Notes: generated by a model not told the origin, from the letters alone. DNA of 35,389 nt from Apostichopus californicus (GCA_020650975.1 JAIPMN010000628.1:1-35389); one strand, 5' to 3'; numbered from the stretch's first letter, positions 11,051 through 21,189 are shown. Numbers and translations are program-made.

Positions 11051-11141
11051 TGACCCGGCCGGGAATCGAACCCGGAACCTTCCCATTGCTAAGCCTCATG
11101 GCTTCAAACGCCACCGCCTTTATCCACTCGGCCACAGCACC
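11051..11141 (-). ncRNA. tRNA-like unit (SINE head or tRNA pseudogene)
   Basis: The minus strand has an exact A box, TGGCCGAGTGG (11134-11124), and an exact B box, GGTTCGATTCC (11072-11062). The T arm is a perfect CCGGG/CCCGG stem. The A-to-B spacing indicates a long-variable-arm (Leu/Ser-like) layout. An anticodon-like stem TGGC/GCCA closes a GTTTGAA loop. The acceptor arms GGTGCTG and CCGGGTC do not pair well, so a functional tRNA is unlikely. Downstream on the minus strand, TATTGTCATAC repeated at about 10990-10965 could be a SINE tail. It lies in an intron and is transcribed in the gene's sense. Confidence 0.6.
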
Positions 11142-11309
11142 GGTAAAATATGCATGCACACACATGACCCTTTTTATAATTCTGTTCAAGACTGCTTTGA
11201 AGTTCCCTTTGGCAGTATCTTCTAAACCCTCATTCCCTTGCATGGTTGTCGATTTTCCAAACAAATCCATTGCCTTATCAGGAAATAAATAGCAGGAATT
11301 CCCATCTAT

Positions 11310-11373
11310 ATCCAGGGTCCTTTTAATCAAATTAGGTAACCCCATACACATCCAGGGTCCTTTTAATCAAATT
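11310..11373 (+). repeat. 40-bp tandem duplication with 24 perfect bases
   Basis: The 24 bases beginning ATCCAGGGTCCTTTTAATCA occur identically at 11310-11333 and 11350-11373. The perfect match suggests a recent slippage or duplication event inside the intron. Confidence 0.85.
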
Positions 11374-11497
11374 GCAAGTATCCTCCGATACAGGCAGAAC
11401 AAGGAGAGATTTCTGTTTTGGAGAGAAATAATTAGCAACTTTTTAACGGCTTTACAAATACAGAATACCCCGGCTATAAGAATTATAATTATCTCAC

Positions 11498-11668
11498 CAT
11501 TGATCTGAGAGGTAAATCTTCCTCATCTTCATCTTCCTCTCGGGAAGGAAGTCTCTGTTGCTTCACCGATCCCGCGGTCTTCTGGTCATCGCGAACTGCT
11601 ATTTCGGCTTCCTCTTGCTTTGGCGCCTGTTTCATCTTCCAGACATACGGGGAGGAAAAGACCCGACT
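11498..11668 (-). CDS. EXOSC10: EXOSC10/RRP6 orthologue, charged linker exon
   Basis: A 171-bp exon, phase 0 at both ends, encoding 57 residues. Its acceptor is a CTTCTTTTGCTCAG tract on the minus strand and its donor is GTGAGA after ATG at 11500-11498. The product begins SRVFSSPYVWKMKQAPKQEE and ends PSREEDEDEEDLPLRSM. It continues the EXOSC10 C-terminal region after the NPF/LPS block. This part of the family is low in sequence conservation and dominated by Lys, Glu and Gln. The acidic EEDEDEED run is a compact local feature. I assign it from phase fit with both neighbours, good splice sites and composition, rather than from strong residue-level similarity. Confidence 0.8.
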
Positions 11669-12384
11669 CTGAGCAAAAGAAGCAGATCATTTTTTTCTTT
11701 CTTTTTCCGGTATTTACCATTTTTACCAATATTCCTCCACTCAACTACACAAGCACAAAATGTGCTTCTGAACAGTTATCAATCTTAAATAAATTTTGTC
11801 ATTTTTTTCCAAAAAAAATTGCCCAATCTTACAGAATATTCTCACACAAACATTCGGACGGTAAATATCGATCAAATTTCAAACCCGAGATGCTCCTTTG
11901 AGCTTTTGTCACCAGATGGAGGAATATGATGATTTAACGAGTAATAAATGGATTCCATTGGATGGTCAAATGTGGTCCATACACTTTTGTCAGGTTAAGT
12001 ATTTAATCAAATGTAAAAAAAACCAGTGTCATTGCAAAACATTTGTGCAAATAGTGACTTTTACTGCATAGCCTTTCAATGAAAGTTGACTAGTTCTGAT
12101 AGCTAAAATGATCAGCATTTATTTAGTATCCAGCAGCCATAGAAACCTTTTTAACAAACACAACTCAAAAAAAGCAATTATATTTATTACTTTTATTTAT
12201 TTATTTTTCTATTCATTAGTGTCTACACACGTACTGCCTGTAATATCTCACAAAGTGTTTGGATACTTTATGAAAAAATTTCTCTCATAACAGATTGTAA
12301 ATTTAAAAAGAAAAAAAAATGTCCATTTTATAAATCATTGAGTGTTTCTCCCAAACATGCTAGAAAGTGAAATATTGGGCACTC
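11669..12384. other. Intron DNA, no feature seen
   Basis: AT-rich start of the 3.9-kb intron between exons 15632-15540 and 11668-11498. T- and A-rich tracts but no supported gene or element. Confidence 0.5.
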
Positions 12385-13030
12385 AACATCCAACTGCAGT
12401 CTGCAAGCATTATTCTTACTGCCACACCATGGTAGCATTCAGATTCCTAAATGAGTTGTTTATTGTCTGAGGCTCAGTTTACTACATCGTATGGAATATA
12501 ATAAGCAACTATCTTTAATCTTAAACACTTTTGATATTTTAATAAAGCTTAAAATTAGCTTCAGAGTTGATGATAAGGTACCTATCGTGTTCAAATGTAT
12601 TTGCTTTGCATTGCTATAGTTTAATAACACACTGTAATGTAATTTTAAATCTGTCCACTTTCTGCACACTGATCTTCTTCATTAGAGAGGGGGGGGGGGC
12701 TATGCACATATTACGTAACATATCGAAGGTGGTCTACTTAAAATTTGCGGGCAGCTATGTCTAACTGAAATTGCGGTCCTAGTCTAGGCTTATACTAACG
12801 CAAGTGTGAGAAGTTTGATGTCAAAGGTCATATATGAGTTTTTCTTCATTATTTACAATAATTTCACTGTAAACAAATTATTAAGCAGTTCATCCAAAAG
12901 AATCTGACTCCACAGAATTCCAACTGCAATTGCAAGCATTTTTTCCCCTTTACTGCAAACCCAATCTTAGCATTCTTCCTAAATGAGATTGTTAAATGTC
13001 TGACCATTCCTGAATGTATGGAATATCTAT
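12385..13030 (+). repeat. Dispersed repeat, copy 1, with locally duplicated segment
   Basis: The stretch 12565-12915 matches 16568-16940 in the same orientation. Shared landmarks are GCTTTGCATTGCTA, CTGTCCACTTTC, GCGGGCAGCTATGTCT, GTGGTC/GCGGTCCTAGT and AAGTTTGATGTCAAAGGTCA. In addition, the sequence CCAACTGCA...GCAAGCATT...TTCCTAAATGAG...TATGGAATAT occurs at 12392-12500 and again at 12919-13028, so one part of the unit is tandemly duplicated about 530 bases apart. No coding potential is visible. It looks like an uncatalogued intronic dispersed repeat. Confidence 0.65.
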
Positions 13031-14078
13031 ATCTGGCCTTACGGAAACATCTTTTGCGAACTTACATCAAATCTGGATCCAATACTGATGACCTAAGTAC
13101 TGTAGAAAAAGTTCCCAGCGCATTGAAAGTGAAGGGACATTTTGAGGTGATATAGTCATTCAATTAAGTATTAAAATCATTTCTTTTGAAGGGTTTCAAT
13201 AGGCTTGTAGGCTATTCAGCTATATTTTGTTTCGTGCTTTCCATTTCTTCATGATTAGTTTAATTGCCATCGTAAAATATTTGGATTATGGCTTTTATAA
13301 ATACTCCCCAAAGGATGTAAAGAGTTAAAGTCTACTGAAAGTAATCTAGCCATGGTTTTTATTTGGGTAATTTATATACTTGACTGAAGATGTATATTAC
13401 TTCAACCGTGCGGTAGATATTCTAGTCACACGCCGAGTCAAGTTTTGGCCATAATTTCAACTCAAAAGCTCATATATTCAGAACAGTTCCTATGTCTAAT
13501 AGCACTTCCGTGAAGAATGACTGGATCTTTGTGGGAAGATCGAGGAAGTTGTAAAACATCAAATAGTTGTAATCATGCTGCAGTACCAAATACAATTGGC
13601 TGCTATAAGCGGTGACTTTAGGCAGAATTTTTAATCTTCACATAATCATTAAAAAAAGAAAAGAAAAGGAAAACAAAGATTGAAAAAAGAAATAAAAAAA
13701 AAGGAGTGCTAGTTAAGTAATATATTTTTATAATTGTTTTTTAGTTTCCATGATGTTCAGCTTAAAAATATGCATAAATAACCTCTGGATTGCTCCTTTA
13801 AGGCAAAAAATCTGATGATGAGTTCAGCGTAGGGCTAAATGCGAACATAAATCATCTGTTTTATACATTCACAAAATTTCCACCAAAACATGACTCGTAT
13901 TTTGACATTTTTAAAAATAAAGATGGGAGAAGCCACAAGTTTTTTCCTTTCTTTACCCTTCTAATCTCAACTTCACGGGTCTCTGAGCTTCTTTCAAACA
14001 TTTCATTCTATTGACGTGTAGTGTCTCTACTACTCAATGGCAGGTCAGTTGATAACTTCAATATCTATTCATAGCGAA
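13031..14078. other. Intron DNA with A-rich tracts
   Basis: No exon or element recognised. There is an A/G-rich tract at about 13648-13702. Confidence 0.5.
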
Positions 14079-14470
14079 TTAAAGTTAAAAGTTAAAGTTG
14101 TTTGGTTTAGTCTAGTTTGAAAACCAACGGACCTTCACACGACTACAAGTTAACCCCTGGTCATTGCTAACATGTCACGAAAGTGTACACAATTCAAACA
14201 GTCTCTCCTGGGGCACTACAGTGCACCACATCTACGTGCCTCCTGGGGGGACTTCCCCATAGGGTGCAGACACAAACTAACACACACAACTATATTTACA
14301 AGTTACCTCACCAATCCCTATTAATACTTTTTTATACACCTGGGTGAAGATAGGCAATGGTGATAAAAAGTGCATTGCCCAAGGGACACAACGAAATGAT
14401 CTGGCCATGAGTCGAACCTGCAAACCTTGGGTCATGAGTCCAATGCTTTAACCGCTTGACCACCACACTG
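14079..14470 (-). mobile_element. tRNA-derived SINE
   Basis: The minus strand starts with a tRNA-like head: A box TGGTCAAGCGG (14462-14452), B box GGTTCGACTCA (14418-14408), and between them a TTGG/CCAA stem around CTCATGA, whose central triplet would be CAT. A body of about 300 bp follows, containing CCCTTGGGCAATGCAC and CACCCAGGTGTATA. These motifs recall SINE bodies common in marine invertebrates. A tail of TTAAAGTT-type repeats follows (14099-14079). It is in an EXOSC10 intron, in the gene's sense direction. Head, body and tail order make the SINE call firm; the family name is not established. Confidence 0.8.
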
Positions 14471-14669
14471 AATATGTAGATAGTCTGTTCCTATATTCTG
14501 ACATAGTCTCCCATAGTTGTGCTTGTATTTGTTTTGAGGCATTCTGGAGATCTATTATCAATAGACGCTACATGGTATATGCTTAAATACCTGTACTCTC
14601 GCTTAGAGCCTTAGTACAAGTTGTGCTTCACTTTATTTATGGTTCCTTTCAGCAAATGGACAGAAACAT

Positions 14670-14832
14670 ATATATCCAATATATATCAATATATATATCA
14701 ATGTATATCAATATATATCAATATATATCAATATATCAATATATCAATATATATCAATATATCAATATATATCAATATATATCAATATATATCAATATAT
14801 ATCAATATATATATATATCAATATATATCATA
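14670..14832 (+). repeat. ATATATCA low-complexity array
   Basis: Tandem units of 10 and 12 bases (ATATATCA with one or two extra AT steps) run for about 160 bases. Two overlapping frames therefore translate to Tyr/Ile/Gln/Asn/Ser repeats, which are not evidence of a protein. Confidence 0.95.
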
Positions 14833-15420
14833 TCCATGATAATCAGACTGTGAAACAGCTGGGTACTAATGCTCCTATTACAGTTGCAATGAATATTCAT
14901 GTACACTGCACAGAGTTTGCCAAAAGATTGGTACGGGGTATGTTATTCCATACTGGTGGGTGACAAGCTAACAGTAATATTGATACCAATAAGAATGAAA
15001 ATCTTTCCCATCTGGTCCTTTTATACTGTTGTTATGTCTGTTGTATTAAATTTTGGACATGTTTAAAATTGATACTCTTGAGGGTAATATTATATCAATA
15101 CCTTAAATTCTTAGGTATAGAAGGAAGAAAAAAACAGAAGAAGAAAAGAAATTATGTTGGCAAGTATCTGGAGTCAAAGATAGAGAAAGTTTTATTTCTC
15201 TTCTGTAATAATCTGTGACATTAATTTCATATATCATACATCAATATGCTGCTGGGATAGTACTATAATAATAGTTCAAGTACTATATAAATGGGTGGAT
15301 AACATCAGCAAATTATTCATACTGTCCATATGCTTGGAAGGATATTCGCAAACGTTATCAGACTAAAATGTGTCCTAGTATTGAAAGGTCTTGGAGATTC
15401 CCGAATGAAAGTCAGAAGGG

Positions 15421-15455
15421 GGAGGTTTGGTGGGGGGGGGGGGGGGTTTGGGGTT
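15421..15455 (+). other. Long G run next to an EXOSC10 exon donor
   Basis: A run of about 16 G with GGGG groups on both sides, about 85-115 bases inside the intron after the donor of exon 15632-15540. On the transcribed (minus) strand this is a C-rich run, so any quadruplex would form in the DNA non-transcript strand. Confidence 0.6.
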
Positions 15456-15539
15456 AGGAGAGAGGAGACTAGTTTGGAAATTGGGATGGGCAGTGTCGTG
15501 ACCTTGGATTTCAAGAAAGCAAGACAGAGTGTGACTTAC

Positions 15540-15632
15540 GCTGACGTCTCCGATAGTTATCTTATCTGCTTCCAACATGGCCGATGGTACTTGAGTGGGC
15601 TTAGTCAGAGACGTCACTGATGCTGGTAGGTA
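15540..15632 (-). CDS. EXOSC10: EXOSC10/RRP6 orthologue, short exon after the NPF motif
   Basis: A 93-bp exon, phase 0 at both ends, encoding 31 residues: YLPASVTSLTKPTQV and then PSAMLEADKITIGDVS. The acceptor is a T/G-rich tract ending CTGTAG; the donor is GTAAGT at 15539-15534. Joined to the preceding exon it gives LNPFKM-YLPAS, which matches the conserved NPF(R/K)M(F/Y)LPS block of animal EXOSC10. A second AG (ATCAG) lies 15 bases inside the exon, but using it would break the phase with exon 18709-18546, so the upstream TAG is preferred. Confidence 0.85.
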
Positions 15633-16146
15633 CTACAGATCAACAACAAACACAACAACAAGAAAGAATAAATAGAAAAGATAATCTAAAAACAGAACAC
15701 TTCCACTACTACGAGAAGACGAAACGATAAGAAGTATACCAACAAATTTAACGAAAATATCTGCAGGTTCCAAAAATTGTTTGTTTTGTTCTCAAGATCA
15801 CTCACTGGCATTTATAATGTCAACTGTGTACATATGGAAGTTTGCACACGGTGACTGAGTGCTTCTAAGTGCAGTTATGGATTTTTTCATTCCAAATTAT
15901 TATGAACCAGCATAAATATAAAAATATTCATAAACAAGTGCATCGAAATTGAGAAATATATACAAAACCATGAGACAGTGGGTGGTTTTCATCACTATAC
16001 AGTACATGTTAATCATAATCTTTTTGGGATCAGTAGCATTGGTGGAGAAAGGAAATATTATAGAAAAGAAAAAAGGTGGTTTAACTTTTTACACAGACAT
16101 TATTAGATGGGAGGCCCTTATGTATCTTGATCTTAGCATTTGAAAT

Positions 16147-16560
16147 TTTGCAACAATACATGTTAAAGTTAGATTGTTACACAAGATTACTGAGGGCTGC
16201 CCTTGATATTAGTTGGAAACAGAAGATACCCAACAAACAGCTTTATAGCGATCTTCCAAAGGTGTCCATGAAAATCAGAGAACAAAAACTTAGAGCAGCT
16301 GGTCACTACCACCTACACCCAGAAGAAGCAGCCAACAAGTTCATTCTCTGGGAGCCAAAACATGGTACCCCTGGTGAAAGGCATAAAACCTTCCTGCATT
16401 TCCTACTAGAGGACAGTGGGGCTGAAAGTACGTCTGAGCTAGCAACCCTTATGGAAGACAGAAATGACTGGAAATCTCGATGCCAGGTTATTGTCCGGCC
16501 AACTTCTCCCACCCCTCATGATGATAATGGTCGACCGAGGTCGAACTGATGATGATGATA
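16147..16560 (+). mobile_element. RTE-like LINE, 3' fragment (copy 1)
   Basis: The coding part ends with TGA at 16547-16549. The product includes KLDCYTRLLRAALDISW, then DLPKVSMKIREQKLRAAGHY, then ILWEPKHGTPGERHK, and later DRNDWKSRCQ. This is the conserved ORF2 C-terminus of a non-LTR reverse transcriptase, most like RTE-type elements. The stop codon merges straight into a GAT/TGA-triplet tail, so there is essentially no 3' UTR, as in many RTE elements. The ORF is 5' truncated, and the ATG at 16127 is a chance start upstream of the homology. It is in an EXOSC10 intron, antisense to the host gene. Identity with copy 2 at 29274-29620 is very high. Confidence 0.85.
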
Positions 16561-16567
16561 AAGTTAG

Positions 16568-16940
16568 AATCAACTTTGATGATGTGATTACCGTAGCTAT
16601 TGGTTAAAATCCATATGCTTTGCATTGCTACATTTAAATAATACACCGCAATTAAATTTTAATTCTGTCCACTTTCAGCAGACGGTCTTCTTTATTAGCG
16701 GTGACATTTTCATATTACGTTAAATATTTAAGGTGGTCCCCTTTAAAATTGCGGGCAGCTATGTCTGCCCGGAATTGTGGTCCTAGTTTAGGCTTATTCT
16801 AATGCAGAGTATGAAAAGTTTGATGTCAAAGGTCATCAATGAAGTATTTTGTGAGATTTTCTTTTCTTTATTTACATTAATTGAACACGGAAAACTGAAA
16901 AAATTAGTAGACAGTTCATAACAAATTTGACTCAACAGAA
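16568..16940 (+). repeat. Dispersed repeat, copy 2
   Basis: Direct counterpart of 12565-12915, about 4 kb away in the neighbouring intron. The RTE-like tail ends at its left edge, so the LINE may have inserted at or next to the repeat boundary. The homology ends near AGTTCAT...CTCAACAGAA. Confidence 0.65.
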
Positions 16941-17580
16941 ATGTGCTGTGTTATTGTGTGAACAAGCCAAGATGTCATACAAATACATACATATATACAC
17001 GAATACAAACACACATACTAATAAACAAACATCAACACAGATTCCTTTTGTCTTTGGCAAGGAAGTCTTCCAAGAGTGTAAGGTTCATTGCTTAAAAGAC
17101 AACTTTTGGCACAAACAATAAGTTTGATATGTTGAAAAAAATTATAGTAACACTGGTACCAATGCAGGTTGTATGAATCTTTTACGTGTTATTATATCCT
17201 ATTGAACATCCTGGGCTCATTAATTAAAGTGGCTGGACTATAGTCTACCAGTTTTACACACAGACAATTTGGTCAATTAATAAGATGCATCACAAAACAA
17301 TAAGGCTTTAAAAGTGTGTGTTGTTTTATGACGCACAACAAATTTGTCATGTATAAAAATGGTGTTGGACTTGACTATCATTCAAGGGGTTCTCTGTTGT
17401 TTATATGCAGTTAAGAGAACATGTTTCAGCTAAATTATTATAAATAGACCTTATAAAATCGATGGATTAATGTTTAACATTTCGGTTTGCTTGAAGGAGC
17501 AGACATCACATTCAAGTCAGCCTTAAAGGAGCATTCTGGGGCTTTAAAAACATTTTGAAGGTGAACATCTTGAAATCCAG

Positions 17581-17784
17581 AACAGCTACATATTGAAACC
17601 TTACAGAACAGCTAGGTATGGAAACCTAACCAGCACTATAAATTTTGTCTGTTTTCTTGGACTATGGCATTACAAGTCCAAAATTCTGGCCAACAGTCAT
17701 TGTGCAAATGTGGATTTTGTTTTCTAGGTCTATGACATTTCAAGTCTTAAATTCTGGCCAGAAAGTCATTCTTAAAATGTGGAA
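17581..17784 (+). repeat. Two short tandem duplications, 26 bp and 68 bp
   Basis: GAACAGCTA-(C/G)-(A/G)-TAT occurs at 17580 and 17605 (about 26-bp period). A 68-bp unit follows, TTTTCT(T)GG...CTATG(G/A)CAT...AAATTCTGGCC...AATGTGGA, at 17652-17714 and 17720-17784. Both are diverged pairs in an EXOSC10 intron. Confidence 0.7.
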
Positions 17785-18221
17785 ACAACAACATCTTTGT
17801 CCGACCTAGTTTTGACTATAAAGATGGCCCTATCACATAGTTTGGTGACTCTTTTAACCAATCATGATGGAGACTTTTTGCAAAAAAATATTTGGTCATC
17901 AAGAAAGCTAAAACTCTGTCCCTTTTGTCTCAATTATACACTTTCTCTGGAATTCGATATAATTTAACTGATCGGTGCCATACACACACGCACGCCATCA
18001 TGACTGCATAGGTTCCAATTTTCATCGAAACCAAAAACACTTCAAATACTTCCCTGACTCTATAGGACATTTGTAAGAGCTCCTGCAATTATATGTTACT
18101 TTAATTTGAAGGATCATCGTTCAATTTAATGCAAGCAAAATCATCATTGAAATTGATTAATCAGCTTTAATGATGAGTTTGGCATTATTCCTCTTAATCT
18201 TGTTTTGATGATCAAATCATG

Positions 18222-18277
18222 TTACGAATATGCAGTTCATTAACTATACACTAGTCTGTCTTCATTTGGAAAAAAAA
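18222..18277 (+). repeat. 55-bp repeat shared with 21254-21308
   Basis: TTACGAATATGCAGTTCATT and the following ACTATACA-TAGTC-GTCTTCATTTG are nearly identical in two different introns of the same gene, about 3 kb apart in the same orientation. Weaker similarity continues for about 100 bases. Confidence 0.75.
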
Positions 18278-18545
18278 TTAATTCGAAGAAATAAAACAAA
18301 TTGATTAATTTTGTTTTAATTCCATGCTTTATAGATGTGTATGTTTATATTGGTGCACAACCTTTCATGATTAAAGCAACAAAAATCATTGTCTGTTTGT
18401 AAACAGGAAAGTCATGTATGACAAAAATACGTACTGACAAATGATTTTGAGCCCATAAGAATGATGATAAAAAAAAATATAAAAAAAAACCCTTCTGCTA
18501 AAAATTTGATGAGGAAAATGGTTAACAAAAAAGGTACAAGCTTAC

Positions 18546-18709
18546 CATTTTGAATGGATTAAGCATGGTAGCCTTTATCCTGGCTACTTTATCCTCATTA
18601 GCCTTATTATTTCTCTTGACAGTGGAGTAAGACCCAAACAACTTAAGCTTAGGCTCGACCATCTCTGTGGTAGGCTTTGTTAATAAGCTTTCGTGATGAT
18701 GTGACAAAT
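18546..18709 (-). CDS. EXOSC10: EXOSC10/RRP6 orthologue, exon ending in NPFKM
   Basis: A 164-bp exon with a T-rich acceptor (TTTTCCACAG) and donor GTAAGC. It takes in two bases (AT) that complete GAT (Asp) with the G left by exon 21189-21051, and leaves in phase 0. Its residues begin LSHHHESLLTKPTTEMVEPK, continue LKLFGSYSTVKRNN, and end VARIKATMLNPFKM. The pattern of a phenylalanine-containing 'LF' stretch, a basic linker and a final helix ending NPF-x-M matches the EXOSC10 region C-terminal to HRDC. This region is not catalytic; in the family it follows the fold that contacts the exosome core and cofactors. Confidence 0.88.
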
Positions 18710-20323
18710 CTGTGGAAAATACAAAAAAAATGGAAGATAAGCACTGAGAATGAGTGAATCAGCCGAATGTGGGATGAACAAATAAATGTATGGCAGGAAA
18801 AGTGATTTAAGGTTTGACATTATTTACTGGGACTTTGGTTGAAACCATCTTACCCTGTGCGCTGTTTTTTGGCACCTTCGACGTGGTTATATTCATTTCA
18901 GATACACCGTATAATACTGCCCACAGTACAGACTTGCTCATCAACTTTTTAACCAGGATCGTGGGTAGTATCTGTTCCCTTATCAAAGGGATACGTGATA
19001 CTCACTCAAACGTAATACTGTCTTGACCAGGTATGGGTAGTCTCGGTGTAAGATAGACTGCATGGGGTAAGGTTGGACCAGGACGCTTGGTTTAATACCG
19101 TGCCCGGGCTCTATCTTGGGTACCTTATTTTTAACAAATTATTTCATGACTCACATACACATATATATCGGTGTGATCATTATTTTTTTAATATCGGACG
19201 AATTACACCTTTTCCAGCCCATATCAAAAATATAAACGATGCCAAAAACAAGTTGAGTCATAGAATGAAAGAAAATAAACATTTGATGATATGGAGAATT
19301 CTTATTTTTTCTTGTATTTGTTACTTTTATAAGTTTATCTTTAAAGACCTACTATGCAAAATACTTGGACCGATATAAACAAATTGAAATTTAACCTTAT
19401 TGTGATGAAAATTGATAAAAGTAAGAAAAACAGGGCTGTTTACTTCACATCTTGATTTATTGATGAATTAGAGCATGCTCAGAAGGCACAAATTATTTTC
19501 CGGCCTTTAATCGATTCCCAAAGTAAGAGGGGCTTGCCACTTCTGTTACTGAAGTGTTCCAAATTTAAGAAAACCCTGGGAATGTGGAGGAGGCCACGCC
19601 ACTCACCATCAGGCTACCGTTTCAACAAATACATAATTCCAGAATACATTGTTTTTAGGGCTGCATGTTGGCATGCCAACAATATTTATGTGACAAATAC
19701 AAAAATGGTGCTGGTATCTAAACCTTGTTTAATAAAAAAAAAAAATAGAAGGGGAATTTTCATGACACATTTTTCAAAATCCACAAAAAAAATTGGAGAT
19801 GAGAACAACCAAATATGATATAAAAAAGTGTCACAAAGTGCAGAAAACATTTACCAGATCTGATAAAAAATTAATATAATTTTGACAAACTTCTTGTTTC
19901 TTCTGACAGCAACATCTTTTTGTATCTGACTATCATAGATAAGCCTATTACTATCTTTCGCCAATTTTACAATAGTTTTTCACTTTTTTTTCACTTGTGC
20001 CAACATGAAAAAGACAAAATGATGATTGATTAAACCAAATAAGTTGTACACTTAAATAATACCCAGAACAACTTTTTATGATTTCTTTCATAAATCCTAC
20101 GTCAAATGGTCATCAATTTTCGGAGGGCATTTTCTTATGGCAAGTACTATGCCGTAGCCCTGCGAAAAATATCAGATTCAATTTATTTCTGTCTTTAATA
20201 TTCTATATTTTTTTGCTTATGACTATTATTTATCCTGATTTTGCATCTTAAATATACACTTATTTCATCGAAGCATCTTCTGGTTTATAATCTGCGAAAC
20301 TCCTAAATACGGGGAGCACTTTG
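18710..20323. other. Intron DNA without assigned features
   Basis: AT-rich first part of the 2.3-kb intron between exons 21189-21051 and 18709-18546. Several short open frames but no domain, tRNA box pair or tandem repeat. Confidence 0.5.
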
Positions 20324-20336
20324 TACTTCTATTTTC

Positions 20337-20807
20337 AAAATAAAATAAAACTGTTAGCAAACTGCTTATCCACTAGAGAGCCTGTGTAAGAGAATGTGTA
20401 AAAGTAAGTTGGCCTGACGTTTCGATCCTAGCAGGATCTTCTTCAAAGGCTAAATGACAAGTAACAGTAACAGAAGGGACAAAAACACGCACAGAATACA
20501 GACAGGTTAATGAGCATGGTGAACACCAAAGAGATAGATGTAAGGGGATTAGTAGACAAGGGATGGAGAGAAGAAGAAAGAAACCAACAGGGGAAGAAGA
20601 GATGTAGGAGATAAACAGTGGAGGAACAAAGAGAGGATTAAGGAATGGGGTAGGGTTACATCTATCTCTCTGTGTTCACCATGCTCATTATTAACCTGTC
20701 TGGATTCTGTGTGTGTTTTTTGTCCCTTCTGTTACTGTTACTTGTCATTTAGCCTCTGAAGAAGATCCTGCTAGGATCGAAACGTCAGGTCAACTTACTT
20801 TTACACA
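20337..20807. mobile_element. Foldback element with ~150-bp inverted arms and 13-bp target duplication
   Basis: The left arm 20395-20543 and right arm 20656-20807 are inverted repeats of about 93-95% identity. They are separated by a purine-rich spacer (20544-20655). The perfect 13-mer TACTTCTATTTTC flanks the unit at 20324-20336 and 20808-20820. The second copy starts exactly where the right arm ends, which is what a target-site duplication should do. A 58-bp A-rich segment lies between the left duplication and the left arm. Each arm carries GATCC-TGCTA-GGATC followed by GAAACGTC, a motif resembling the hammerhead-ribozyme region in terminal repeats of Penelope-like retroelements. No protein is encoded. 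It lies in an EXOSC10 intron. Confidence 0.8.
20756..20786 (+). ncRNA. Hammerhead-ribozyme-like core in the right arm
   Basis: CTGAAGA (20756-20762, fits the CUGANGA core) is followed by one extra A and a GATCC/GGATC stem with loop TGCTA. Then come GAAA (20779-20782) and ACGT with a C at the expected cleavage position (20786). Flanking AGCCT and AGGT can form a four-pair stem I with one G-U pair. The palindromic ACGT would make a loopless stem III that could form only between two molecules. The extra A after the core is non-canonical. The left arm, read on the minus strand, has TTGAAGA instead of CTGAAGA. Activity is unproven. Confidence 0.35.
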
Positions 20808-21050
20808 TACTTCTATTTTCGTTAGGGGTACATTCCGATGTTTTCAATGCTCTTGTTCAGTCGTATATGCTAGAATAAAATTGCACACAAAGACAAAATA
20901 AATGACATCAGAATTAATGAAGGGTTCTTTGGTGACAGTAGCTCCTGTTACATATTTGTTCTCCTTTAAATTGATCTCATGATCTCAAACTGTACCAGCG
21001 AAAAGGAAGAAAGTAAGATATAATCCAGGCGTATCCCTGTGAGCCTATAC

Positions 21051-21189
21051 CTGCAAGTTGTGCATGGGCGGTTTCCGGAGCTAGCAGGTCATGAGGGCAA
21101 TGCAGGATACTTTCCAAAGGATCGATGACTCTTGATGTGAAAGTGACTTCTTCGCTTTTGCTCTTGGGTTCCTCAGTGACTTCCTTCAC
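21051..21189 (-). CDS. EXOSC10: EXOSC10/RRP6 orthologue, exon after the HRDC end
   Basis: A 139-bp exon bordered by TATACGTTACAG and GTATAG. It enters in phase 0 and leaves one base (G). The 46 residues begin VKEVTEEPKSKSEEVTFTSR and continue VIDPLESILHCPHDLLAPET and AHAQLA. The first half is a Lys/Glu linker. The second half, L(E/D)-(S/N)-(I/V)-L-x-C/G-PHD, corresponds to the short conserved LFGPHD-like element that follows the HRDC region in animal EXOSC10. It connects exon 21940-21820 (ends in phase 0) to exon 18709-18546 (needs one incoming base), both fitting exactly. Confidence 0.88.

Noticed and set aside
14621-14853. Two 70-76-codon frames rich in Tyr, Ile, Gln and Asn
   Set aside because: They are translations of the ATATATCA array.
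16127-16146. ATG at 16127 as the start of a 140-residue protein
   Set aside because: The retroelement homology begins after it; the element is 5' truncated and the ATG belongs to flanking DNA.
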